Shown: positions 12,201 through 23,039 of the stretch, in pieces
Position numbering within the stretch: the stretch's first letter is position 1
Layout: every line of letters starts with the position of its first letter
Assembly (NCBI GenBank): GCA_007644065.1
Contig: VJWN01000019.1
Coordinates: forward strand, 248,001 to 312,000
Direction of reading: 5' to 3'
Origin: Margaritispora aquatica
Lineage: Eukaryota > Ascomycota > Leotiomycetes > Helotiales > Discinellaceae
Length of the DNA stretch: 64,000 nt
Notes under the pieces: generated by a model
Told to the model about the DNA's origin: nothing
The model's input: only the letters and a program-made list of their open reading frames with translations
Database searches by the model: none
Translations under genes and position numbers: made by a program

Positions 12201-14619
12201 TTGCGCCATCGTGGGCATAGGATATCAGGTTCGCATGTTTGTACTCGATGCTTGGAGTTTTGGCAGCCCTCAAAGTCGAACTAGGCTATTCGTGAGCTTC
12301 GCTGCTCCAGGGTTACAACCTGCTCAACCACCTGCACAGTCTCATGCTCATCCTACAAACGTTAGATCACGCACACTTGGCAAGTTGGCGAACGGAGAGG
12401 CTTTTGGACAACGAACCATTTGTCCAACACCTTTTCAATTTCTGAGTGCAGGCAAAAGTACGGAGTTCCTACCTGTTTTGGGCGATGGAGCCACAGCTCA
12501 CTGTACTTCACATCCGGATCATATAGCACTTGGAGCTCACCGTCAACAACTCTGGGATCAGATACGATGTATTCCTACGCATCCTAGGGGCATGGATCTC
12601 AACAAAGCTTGGAAGGGTGGGGAAGGCGTCCTTTCTACCGCAAAGAGAAACAAATTCTTCGGAAGTCAGATGCGGACTAGAGAGGGAGGACCTCGCGAAA
12701 TGTTCTCACCGGGCTCGAATGCCTTTGGCAGAATCAATCCCGAATTATATTTTAGTACGGTTCTATGCTCAACATCTGTGTATGATGGGCGAGTAGGAGC
12801 CAGGTTGCATTGGGACGAAACTCGACTATTGTCCCTGCTGGAGATACGCATAGCGCAGGGATTCCCTGAGCATGAGATTCTGCTCGGCTCCAAGAAAGAG
12901 TATTGGGGCATAGTGGGCAATAGTGTTGTTCGTGGTGTCGCTCTTGGCCTTGGACTTTCTGTTCGAGATGCTTGGCTTAGAAGCGATGAACAAGCGTTGT
13001 CGTCGCCGGCGGAAGCGAGAATAAATATGATCAACGAGGAGGCATTATTTGAGAGACTTCGTAGGCTAGACGAGATGTCTGGGAGTATGCTAGAGTCTGA
13101 GATTCAGCAAAATAGCCATAGGCTTGGATTTGCAGGCTCGTTGGGGACACTGGAGGTCAGGAGGGATTTCTCGCTTCCTACTCATATTTTCGGGGCAAAT
13201 CCAAACGACTTTCCCCCAAAATATAGGAAATCTGTAGGTCTTTTCAAAGCCAGACGAAGTAGTCCGCCACCTAGAATCACCAGCAACAGCACCAGCGAAT
13301 CGCAATGCGCAATCACGTCGAGGACAATAAAGATCGTCGAGTCAGCAGCCAAGAGGCAAGAACATCTAGCAGTATTGAATCCAAGTAGAGCGGAGATTAG
13401 CGAATCGCGTGTACCAAGGGCATTCGTCGCAGTCCAAAATCTGTCTTCAAGCCCATGCACTATGAGTTCCAAGAGAACAGATGAGGCATTGAGTAGTCTA
13501 TCAAGAAGCGAAACACCAAAGACTGCTCAAAATGCATCTCCCTCAATTTCTCAGACACCTCCAATGGCGTCTTCTTCTACAGATCTGACTGACGACGAGG
13601 AAGAGATATCAGAGGCAATCTTCCGCAAATTCCTGAATAAATTCGTGCCTCCCCCACGAGAAGAATCGCCATCCTCACGAATGCAAGGAGATAATCCATG
13701 CAAGCGGCCAAGTCTAAATGCACAAGCGAGCAGAACGCCTTTGCCAAACAAGAGATCGAAATTAGGGAGCCAGTCAGACTCGCTTCAAGCTACACATCCA
13801 CACCATATGGATCCTGATAAAGTTATCGGAGCCAATAGTACAGAGCACCTCGATAGCCCTACCACCACGCCATCAAGCACGACCGTAACCGAAAACTACA
13901 CACCAAACAGTTCTCCCATAAGTGAACACACGAGATCAGTAGACAATACAAGCCCCATAACTATCAGCAGCAGCAGCTCAGAATCTCTTCCCCCCACAAC
14001 ACCACAGCGCTTATCACGCATCAATGCTCGCATAATCCACACCCCCAGAGCCGGCATTCGCAAGACCAGAACGCCACCTAAGCCAAAACCAAAGGCAGTA
14101 CCTAAACACTCACCTGTCATAATTGATCTAACCAGTGATGATGAAAACCGCCCTGGAGATCACACTAGTCACAGAGCGGTGCCAGTGCCAGGTCCCAACG
14201 CTCCTCGGATGAGGAATGCACCCTCAGCTACTGCGCTGGGGACTGTAGGAGAGAGCGTTAGGGCAGAGTATATGCGATTTCGACAACAGTGGATATGGTT
14301 ACAACAGAGAGAGCATGAGCACGAGCATGGGATGGAAAGCCGGCCGAGTGGAGATGGAAGTATGAGCGGTGATGTATTCTCAGCATCCAGACAGCAGCAT
14401 ATTTCACCGCAAATGCATAATCCACCCACCGCACCTCCAGAAGTGAAGAATGAAAGAGAAAATGAAAACGGAACTCAAAATGGGAATAGTCATTGGTATG
14501 GGCCTCGACAGCAAGTATCAAGACAGCAAGACGTACGGCAATATCAGCCCGTTGATAATAGTCGGTTTGATGTTTATGCGAGCACGTATCGATATATGGG
14601 TGCTGGTAGGAGGCGGTGA
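9217..14619 (+). CDS. dim-2: DIM-2 type cytosine-5 DNA methyltransferase
   Basis: Exons 9217-9753, 9821-10790, 10909-11614 and 11769-14619, with introns of 67, 118 and 154 bp, all in phase, give 1687 residues. Visible parts: an N-terminal region; a BAH domain at about residues 445-570 (AGDVLSVTKD, then DAIWLYKPSDT joined by splicing to YPFPNELFLSDNCTC); and the catalytic module at about 738-1140. Methyltransferase motifs are motif I GLDLYCGGGNFGRG, motif IV SPCQGFS with catalytic Cys at about 821, motif VI ENV at about 861, motif VIII QSRTRLF at about 906, and motif X GNSVVRGVALGLG at about 1121. The BAH plus CGGGNFGRGLEEGG pattern is characteristic of Neurospora DIM-2, the enzyme for most DNA methylation there, recruited through HP1 to H3K9me3 chromatin. 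A long Ser/Pro/Thr-rich tail of about 540 residues follows. The frame stays open upstream to about 9040, so the true N-terminus may be longer. Confidence 0.93.
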
Positions 14620-17600
14620 TTGTAAGTTTAGTCACTGCGATTGCCTAGCTTATAGGTGTATATGCTTGGAAAAGGGCGCGAGAAGGAGTTGTGGTTGCTA
14701 GGAATGGGGGTAGGTAGGTATTTTGGCATATTTGAGAATTTGCAATTGGCTATTTGCGAGCATTTTGCAGCTTTCACAGAGTAGGAGAGAAGTGGCAGTT
14801 GCGTATCTAGAACTCACATAGCATGATTTAGACGAAAATCCTTAAGAATTCGGTACATATGTGCATCTAGAGTACTTGGTCCTCATGATGTGTGGAAAGT
14901 TAAGGAACTCTTGCCTCAAGCCTTGATTGCCCATCAGACAGACAGGCAGACATGCGGGAAGACAAAGCAATAGTGCTTGAAAAAAAGCCCTTCCGTGGGT
15001 ACGCTATACTTGATGATATCTTCGCATTATCAGTCATGACCCTTTCAGCATTTCCAATATAACCTAGCTTGGCACATCAAATTGAGCTGTTTCATCCGCC
15101 TTGTGATCTGCATCACGCCGTTGTATCGCGTATACCTACAATCTTCTGGATCCAACAGCCACCCACTTACTCGCTCTAGCTACTAATCCCAACTATGTAG
15201 ATAGGTAGTAGATACCTAACCACAGAACCCACGTCCGCAACAGAACACACCTATCTTCACACAATCCCACCACACTACATATTGACACATCACCTTTGTC
15301 CCACCGACTGTGGCACACTCGGAATGAACGGCGCTGCACACTGCATGGATGACAGTTGATAACTGCATGCTCTCCACGAAGGCACATGCATGCAGCGTCC
15401 CGTATAGCGAGACGTCGAACGTCAATGTCCATGTCCATGTCAAGGCTAACCTTCGACCGGGAGTCAGATTATAGATCCAAGTTCACTAGCCGTTTGGATT
15501 AAAACAGAATCGACACAGTGGAGATAAGTTTATTGGCACAAAGCGTGCTTGTTCCCGCTGCTGCTTCAGCATCTGCTGGTAGCCCTCTATTCTCCCAATC
15601 CAATCTCCCTAGCGAAGTTTGGCATGCAGAGTTTGCGTGTTTAGGGGCACGGCGGACATGTTGGGTGCGAGAGTGAGGTGTGCTGCTAGAGAGAAGATGT
15701 AGCAAACAGCCACCTTTGCAGCTGCATGCTCTCGGTATAGGCGTCGCAGATCAGAGACGCGAGGTTTCCGTGTACAGTTATTCGGAGCATTCGGGGCATT
15801 CAATATTTTGCTCTCCAGAGTGATGTGATGCATTGAAGGTCGGAAATCCTGTCACGAGTCGTCAAAATGTTGATGCGTAGTATCTGAACGATGTATGTGC
15901 TCCTGGGCAGGACATAGGGAAGCTAGCTTGATAGATGGATACCTGGTGAAGGCACCAAAAGCTAGAGCACCTTGTACCTCACAATCAAGCTCCAAATAGA
16001 ATTCACAACCGGAAAGACCCATGCAATGTCACTAGCATTGCCGTTACACCTGTATCACACACGCAGAAGTGACAGCGGGCCACTTGTATCATCATCGTGG
16101 GAAGGAGTAATATATGGTCGAATGAGGTTTGCGGGCAAAGGAGCTTAGGTGACAAGCTCGTGATACGTGGTGCATGGCGCAGCGGACTGTACCTGTCTCT
16201 GTGTATTTGTAGATGCCAAGTTGGAAATGGAAAGGATAGTCGAGTTTCAAGTTGATTGTTCTAAACTGTTGGAAACAACATACGGATCAGTCCCGGTGGC
16301 TGGGTCTTTCCAAGTCATCAGTACAACATAGACATCTCTAATCTGGAAGTGAAATTGCATACTTGAAGAATTGCTAGCGCGCATTATGACTTGTGCTGTA
16401 GAGAATCATTTGAGTTCCAAAGTGAACGGCAACAAACTGATGTTTTGTTTGCGAGAAGAAAAAATATGCTGAAGGGGGAAGTAGTGCATGCAAATCTAAG
16501 ATAATATTGCTGGTTCGAGAATCTCGAGTTGAGAGGTCGTGGATTGTCGAGTGAGGCTCGAAACATTGCTTCGCTGTTAGAGGCTCGTGTATGCATGCAT
16601 GTCTGAAAGGTATGGGATGACTTGCATCCTCTGAACGTTGTCTCATGAAATGGAACGAGCTGAGATCGACGCCTTGCTGTGAAGTCGATCGCGCCTGCAG
16701 CTGTCCATGGGATGAAGCATGTAAGCTTGAAACGAAAGCCCATAGGATTGAATGAAGAACAAACAGGCATAGAACTGTCTCTCGAAATAAACTTGCAGGC
16801 ATTAAGAATACACGTTTCCCCTGAAAGCAGTGTGATCCAATCAATTATCGTTCGGGACAAGAGAAACACCAAGACTATAGAAAAGGACCGTCTGAGTGTC
16901 CAAGACTTCAAGTCTCAGTGTCGCCAGAAATTGTACAGGGATATATCCCGCCTTGGGTCTTTTTTTGCCCTCCCTTTGATCTCCTCTAGGAAACCGTTGC
17001 AGGAATTTTGCAGTATCCTGCATATGCAGCAAGAAGCAAAGAGAAAAGAAACCATCTCTCATGCATGATCGATACCAAGATCTCGGCTAAGGAAAAAGCA
17101 AAAAGGGACATCAATGTAAAGTCAGTTGTATGACACCACTAGATAGAGGAACTTTTGCACGAGCAGATGTATTGGTAAAGATTCAGACATTTGAGGAGAA
17201 GAGAATATATCCCATACAGTATATTTAGCCCCGCATTAGGCCTATCATCCTGCTTGTTGTTCTGAACCACTTTTTAAACACTCGCGCCACGACCGATCTG
17301 TAAGACCCCACAAAGCTTGTCCTCGAGCTTGGCAGGGGGCTCACTTGCAAATTCGGTTGTTAAACCCCACTTGGCTCCCTTCCCATCGTATGCCTGCCCC
17401 GATAAGCTTGAGCTGATATATTGGACGGCGGTGCAGCCAACAGAAGCAGCATGCTTGTTTGCTCTCGTGCTGCTTGAGAAACGGGAGGGACAGGCCTTCA
17501 ATTTTCCCCTTGCTCAGGAGGGAAGAGATTGATGTGCTATGCGGTGTAGAGAGCTGTAGCGAACTGGTGAGCATCCCGTTGTCGAAGATGCTTAAGAAGG

Positions 17601-17810
17601 CGAGATGCTGCACGTTTGATTTGCATATGTCATAACTGAGAGTACTTCCCCACCATCTGGTTGTCTGTTGTCCACTGGTAGATCTGGATTATTACTGTTG
17701 ATCGGGCATTGCGCTATCTGGATTTCATCAAGTCATCGATCTCCATCTCGCCTTACATTATCTCGACGCATTACGTGCCGTCAGTCCAATCCACACCCTT
17801 GCCATTCGAG
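14620..17810. other. 3.2 kb stretch without a supported gene
   Basis: Several overlapping frames up to 175 codons exist (for example 16384-16911 on the minus strand), but they compete on both strands, lack domains and do not splice into anything coherent. No transposon ends, tRNA or long repeats were seen. It may hold noncoding transcripts or long UTRs. Confidence 0.5.
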
Positions 17811-18353
17811 ATGGTGTCTCTCACTATGATCATATCAAGAGGCAGTTCAGACCACGTTCCGGCACCTATCGAACTGCGTTCTGGCATCTTCAGCTCACAT
17901 TCTCGGCCTTATGTGCGGTACAACAGCAACGAATATTGTGACGCGAGTTGCGAAAATTTGCTGCGCCCAACAGCAAATAAGCGGGTTGTAAGCTTTGAGA
18001 GCAGATACAACCCGCACCGTAGGAGAGCGTTCAATTACAGGATGTCAACTAGTGAAAGTGACAGTGAGCGGATGGAGGCAAGAAAGAGCTATGGTATCGG
18101 TGGGGCGGGGAATATTCGTGAGTCGACCGGCTGTACATATTCTTCCTAATGCTGAAGCCGACTAGGGAGGCCGTCCGATGTTGTATATCCAGTAAGATTG
18201 AAATCTGATGGTACACCGAGGCGCGCAAGTGTTTTCAAAAACATGTCAAGTGTGCCATCTCCAGATGGAAGACGAGCTTCCATCATGAGTCTATTCCGAA
18301 AAGGCAGTTCAGTAGGAGGAGGTGGTAATGATGGCGTTGACCGAATATATTGA
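17811..18353 (+). CDS. DUF3602-like small fungal protein with a GAGN motif
   Basis: Exon 1 is 17811-18117 and exon 2 is 18166-18353, joined across a 48 bp intron (GTGAGT donor, CTAATG branch, CTAG acceptor), giving 164 residues. The junction restores SYGIGGAGNIRRPSDVVYP. A GRGGAGNI-like motif followed by RRPSDVVYPxR is the hallmark of small fungal DUF3602-type proteins, which have no established function. The C-terminal half is basic and Ser-rich (GRRASIMSLFRKGS), suggesting phosphorylation. The start is the first ATG of the open frame; the frame extends further upstream without another ATG. The stop lies 140 bp from the stop of the convergent MTF2-like gene. Confidence 0.75.
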
Positions 18354-18493
18354 GGGAGAGAAAGGAGGTACGGTACGAGAAGGTTTCGCCTTGCAGCGAT
18401 GAGAATAATAGAGCACCAAAGTCATTGAATTCAATACTATCGATAAATTAGAAGCTTAGGTGATCTAGTCGATTAAATCATAAAAATGATGGG

Positions 18494-20155
18494 TCATCTT
18501 GCAAGAGTTCGACCATCTTTACTAGCTGAGGCTAGCTTTTTCGCACTCAGTACCTCCTCAATCTTCTCTGACCAGTATTGAAATCTTCCAGGCGCAAATT
18601 CAGAGAGTCGCCATAAAGCCTTGATAGCTTCGCCTTTATCGCCACGCTTGACACTGCGCTGGGTCCGAACAATATCACTAATGACATCAAACGTCTCTTC
18701 ATCCATTTCCAAAGCCGCATTGTCCATTTCCGATAGCAAGGTGATGATCCCATCAAAATCATCATGTCTGTATCGATAAATTCGCATGAGCTCGTTGTAA
18801 AATTGTGTACTAGCTCCCAAGACATGTGAGATAAACCCCATCGATTTGATTTTTGGAAGCAGAGAGAGTGCAAGCGGTGAGGGTCTGGCAAATGACCGGT
18901 CGAGAAGGCGAAGGCCGAGTAGAATATATGATGGATACAGAGGACCGTATAGCGAAAGTGCAGGTACGCCACCTGCATCTCCTTGAACATTGAAGGGAGA
19001 GACCATTGACGATTCCTTAGTATGCTTCTCAACATCTGCTTGTTTCGGCTTTTTCTTGGACTTTCTCGCCTTCTTCTTTGGTGCTGAAGGTGCCGCATCC
19101 TCGTTCACGGTGGGTGATTCTACCAAACCCATCTTTGGTATCAGAGAGAAGACCTCCTTCTCCATGATATCCCAGAGCTCGAAGTCTGTTTCCGCAGCTT
19201 TCATCATACCCTCTATCCTTAATCGCTCAGGTTCTCTCAGCACTTCCATCTTCTCTGCTTCAATGGCTGATTGTGTGTCATCGACAACATCCTCTAAATA
19301 ACTCTCTGTGGTCTCTTTCTCAAGACCGATAGCTCTTGCCGCAGCAGGACGAAGTGCTACTGGATATCTCTTCACTGCTTCCTCCTTCTTTTCTCGTGTC
19401 ATTGCAATGGCACCACCAACAATATCTGCAAGATTCGATTTTGCTTTCTCGGATCGAACATTCGCATTTCTTGCTCCTTCTAACTCTGGGGCAGCAAATT
19501 CATGTTCCCATGGGCTAAGTGATGTAGTTTGCTGGGATGAAGATTTCTCATTCCGCTGGAAAATATCGGAAAAGATTTTCTGGAACGCATGCCGTTCCGA
19601 AGGTGTAATTGTTGATTCGCGCTCGCCTCTTGTATCGGTCAACTGATATATTTCATCCTTTCCCGAGTAGATATCGTCGTTCAACGCCTCGTCCTCGAAT
19701 TCAATTGATGTAGGGAGATCAAATTCCGTTTCGCGGCTCTTGTGAGCTTCGGCATTGTACATGAACTTTCGAATCAAAGGTCTCTCTTTCGTTTTCGACC
19801 TGTCTTCTGTGAAAGCACGGAGTTCAGAATCATAAGTCCAACTGCCAGCAGCAGGGGGTTCTGAACCAGACATATTGGTAGTTCTTTTAATAACTAACCC
19901 CCCTACACTTTTTGTATTCGAAGTTGTCGTAGGTATTGCACTTCGATTTGCTGAGTGGCGCATACTCACAGAGAGCATAAACTCCCGCTTGTGGTTGACT
20001 CGTCCATGCTTGAGATTGGTAGCAGTTGATCGTGCCCAGCCATTACCAGAAAGTGTTCTGGTTTGGTACAGAAAAGGCATCATAGTTGTCGACATGGCAG
20101 ATAAGCAGAAGCAGTAGCAGGAGTGCCTGATCCTGCTGAGAGAATAGTATGGCAA
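18494..20155 (-). CDS. MTF2-like mitochondrial gene-expression protein
   Basis: Single exon, 553 residues. The N-terminus is rich in Ser, Thr, Arg and Tyr with few acidic residues (MSTTMMPFLYQTRTLSGNGW), fitting a mitochondrial presequence; the internal ATG at 20095 gives a cleaner presequence than the first ATG at 20155. The middle is charged and probably disordered, with a basic KKKARKSKKKPKQ block. The C-terminal about 230 residues match the fungal Mtf2-like C-terminal domain: ELWDIMEKEVFSLI, LYGPLYPSYILLGLRLLD, PLALSLLPKIKSMGFISHVL, YRYRHDDFDGIITLLSEMD. Yeast Mtf2/Nam1 couples mitochondrial transcription with RNA processing and translation; a comparable role is inferred. It shares a 208 bp divergent promoter with CMR1. 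Confidence 0.82.
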   Translation of the reverse strand: MPYYSLSRIRHSCYCFCLSAMSTTMMPFLYQTRTLSGNGWARSTATNLKHGRVNHKREFMLSVSMRHSANRSAIPTTTSNTKSVGGLVIKRTTNMSGSEPPAAGSWTYDSELRAFTEDRSKTKERPLIRKFMYNAEAHKSRETEFDLPTSIEFEDEALNDDIYSGKDEIYQLTDTRGERESTITPSERHAFQKIFSDIFQRNEKSSSQQTTSLSPWEHEFAAPELEGARNANVRSEKAKSNLADIVGGAIAMTREKKEEAVKRYPVALRPAAARAIGLEKETTESYLEDVVDDTQSAIEAEKMEVLREPERLRIEGMMKAAETDFELWDIMEKEVFSLIPKMGLVESPTVNEDAAPSAPKKKARKSKKKPKQADVEKHTKESSMVSPFNVQGDAGGVPALSLYGPLYPSYILLGLRLLDRSFARPSPLALSLLPKIKSMGFISHVLGASTQFYNELMRIYRYRHDDFDGIITLLSEMDNAALEMDEETFDVISDIVRTQRSVKRGDKGEAIKALWRLSEFAPGRFQYWSEKIEEVLSAKKLASASKDGRTLAR

Positions 20156-20363
20156 TAATCGTAGAGCGCAAAAGGAGGTGATGGCAACATGCAGCTATCA
20201 AGCTCAGACATTTTAGAAATAAAATGGAGCTTTATCACGTGATAACGAACAAAGTGTTTTCAAGGATGTCGCGTCCGTCGCGACTTCTCGCGTTTCTAAT
20301 GACCTCACACCATCCTTCTAGTGTTCAAATCCAAAAATCAACCACAACGTACAAAAGAAAATC
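20156..20363. promoter_or_regulatory. 208 bp bidirectional promoter with a 14 bp CACGTG palindrome
   Basis: The space between the divergent MTF2-like and CMR1 starts contains a perfect palindrome, TTATCACGTGATAA, at 20232-20245. Its core TCACGTGA is the binding site of Cbf1/USF-type bHLH factors in fungi. It lies 77 bp from one ATG and about 119 bp from the other, so it could serve both genes. Binding is inferred. Confidence 0.5.
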
Positions 20364-22102
20364 ATGGCGCCTGTTAAGAAAGAAAGGGAAGAGATGAGCG
20401 CCTTCGAGCGAAAGAGGCTGGAAAATATTGCGGCAAACCAAGCGATTTTGAAAGACATCACTACCAGCGCAGACAAGCTTATGCCAAAGCCCGCCGGGAG
20501 ATCTAAGAGTACAACAACACGCAAAAGAGCAGCTCCAGTGAAGAGAGAGGAGCCAAGGCCTACGCGAACAAGCTCTCGTCTCGCTGGAATCGAGGCAGAC
20601 AGCGAGACTTCCAAGCGTAAAGCTGAAGTTGAGTATGAGTTTGTCAAAGAGCAGGCCAAAGCTAAGAAGCTGCGTGTATCAGGGGATCTCAATTTCAATG
20701 ATATTGTGGTGGACGGCAAAAAATGGAGCAAAGATGATAATTTTCTCACCGGCATAATGCGAGGTGCTCAACCTAATGTCCGTACATTTACTGAGGATGA
20801 CATCAAAGAGACGACCGATGAAGGACTGAGGGCATTACGCGAGAGGATGAGCGGACTTGAGCTTTATGATGGATACGAACCGAATCGTGCGTAGAAGTGG
20901 AGAATTCTGTAGTCTGAAAGCTAATACGATCTAGAAATCAAGATCACGCCCGAGAGAATTTACTCTTTAGGATTTCATCCATCTGAGGAAAAGGCTCTCA
21001 TATTTGCAGGAGATAAGATGGGTAATTTAGGAATATTTGATGCATCTCAGACTGGACCGGAAGTAAAAGCCGAGGAGAACGACGACGATGAGATGCCCTC
21101 AGACACTCCAGAACCAGCAATAACTGCGTTGAAACTCCACTCAAGAACTATCACGTCCTTTGTGTTCCCAGCAGATGGTAATGGGGTATATTCTGGTTCA
21201 TACGATTCCTCAATTCGAAAATTTGACCTTCAAAAAGGAGTCTCTAGTGAAGTCTTTACCCCTAAGACCATAGACGAGGATTTACCGATCTCGTGTATTG
21301 CTATGCCCTCCTCGGAACCTAACATGCTTTACTTTTCTACTCTCGAAGGATCATTTGGAAGGCATGATTTGAGGACTTCTTCTAGCACCGAGATATGGCA
21401 GCTGTGCGACAAGAAGATTGGTGGCTTCTCGGTGCATCCATTATATCCACATCTTATCGCTACAGCTTCGCTTGATCGCATGCTCAAAATATGGGATTTG
21501 CGAAATATCAAGGGTAAAGGAGAGGATAAGATACCTGCTCTGCTTGGTGAACACGAATCACGACTGTCAGTTTCTCATGCCTCCTTTTCGGCAGCTGGCC
21601 ATGTTGCAACGTCAAGTTACGATGATACTATCAAGATTCACACTTTCGAAAAGGCTGGATCTTTCAAGTCGGGGCACGATATCAGTGATGCTGCAATGAA
21701 GCCTACTGCGACAATCAAGCACAACAACCAGACTGGTCGTTGGGTTACCATCTTGAAGCCACAGTGGCAGGAGAGGCCGTCCGATGGGATTCAGAAGTTT
21801 GCTATTGGCAATATGAACAGATTTGTTGATGTATATGGATCAGATGGCGAGCAGTTGGCGCAGCTTAGTGGTGAAGGTATTACTGCGGTGCCAGCAGTTG
21901 CTCACTTTCATCCAACAAAAGACTGTAAGCTCGTCATTTATTTGTTTCTGCTTGTCCCAGCAATCTATGCTTTCCACCAAATCGATTTGCTTCCGCCCCA
22001 TTTCTCCAGCTCGCCTTGTCTTGAAATTAAAACGGGCAATAACTGACTTAAGCAGGGGTCGCGGGTGGGACAGCATCTGGAAAATTGTGTCTCTGGATGT
22101 AG
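20364..22102 (+). CDS. cmr1: CMR1 (YDL156W-type) WD40 DNA damage-binding protein
   Basis: Exons 20364-20886, 20935-21924 and 22056-22102 (introns 48 and 131 bp) give 519 residues, the usual family length. The N-terminal about 175 residues are charged (MSAFERKRLENIAAN, then basic repeats), as in CMR1 proteins. A seven-bladed propeller follows, beginning ITPERIYSLGFHP and AGDKMGNLGIFD, with blades such as GSYDSSIRKFD and ATASLDRMLKIWDLR. The final 16-codon exon restores the family ending WVAGGTASGKLCLWM, which confirms the second intron. In yeast Cmr1 binds UV-damaged DNA and joins stress-induced nuclear foci with chaperones and replisome factors. The gene shares its promoter with the divergent MTF2-like gene. 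Confidence 0.93.
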
Positions 22103-23039
22103 TTGCAGTTTTGATTGGGCTGGGGACGATATGTGCTCTAGATTTCCGAATGGTCCTTCTTAAATGTCGATTGAATGTGCCATACCACAGGGCACACTTT
22201 CGGAGGCCCCTTTCTCTCCAAGATTCTACTGTATAAGCCGACCTCCGTTCGCCTTGGGTAATGGTTTTGTTATGGTTGTACTTGTCTGTGTTAGTTTGCT
22301 CGCTTATTCTTGGTCAAGATTGGACGGACATATGGAGGCCTCCAAGCTCATTGAGTGCATGAAATAGGTAAAGAGCTATGCTTATCTCGTATGACATATG
22401 CAGCACAAGGCATACTTATGTATATTTTATGTCAAGTTCCAAGGTCTGATTGGTGGATACTTATACCAAGTTAAGGTGTTGCTTAACTCACTTTATCCCA
22501 TTTTCTGCCTTATACTAGATAACTCGACCAGAGTGACCTATTAGGTTACGAGGTATAAGTTTGCAGTACGTCAAACGCCATCAAATATGAGGTGCCCAAG
22601 GCTTCTGAGTGATCTGATAAGTCCATAGGCTAAAGATTCCCCGTACCTTATGCACTTTGCTCTATTTGGATAGCGGGTGAGGTGCCAACCTGATTGTCCA
22701 CTGCACCGCCTAATAGTGCTAGCCAGTGGTGAACCCCGAAAGGTGCTACTCGGTGGGAGCTATTTGCTTCCTCAACCGTTTCATCACAATTTTTATCATA
22801 GAAAATTTGAGTCAGATCTATTGCAGTCAGATTCCCAGTACTCACGGGCACTTTGTTCCCCAATGTTCTGATCACGCCGAGACATTTCGCTCCCTTCCCT
22901 AGCTAGCACTGGAACATGTGACAGGACGAACCACCCGTTGCATCCACCCGGAGCTTATCGATGATAAAGCCTAGGATTGTGACGCGCCACGATATTTACG
23001 GTACTTCTCTGTAACACCGTCCTGCATCGACAAGTCATC
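22103..23039. other. Intergenic region, no gene supported
   Basis: 3' flank of CMR1 and promoter of ATG26. Short frames only, no family signal. The bases CAAGTCATC precede the ATG26 start directly. Confidence 0.55.

Noticed and set aside
16374..16911. Overlapping minus-strand open frames of 156 and 175 codons
   Set aside because: Two competing frames over the same DNA, no domain, no compatible splice partners and unusual composition rich in Ser/Phe/Cys. They look like chance open frames.
20290..20330. GTTCAAATCC sequence resembling a tRNA B box
   Set aside because: No A box, acceptor stem or cloverleaf could be found around it; it lies in the short CMR1 promoter.
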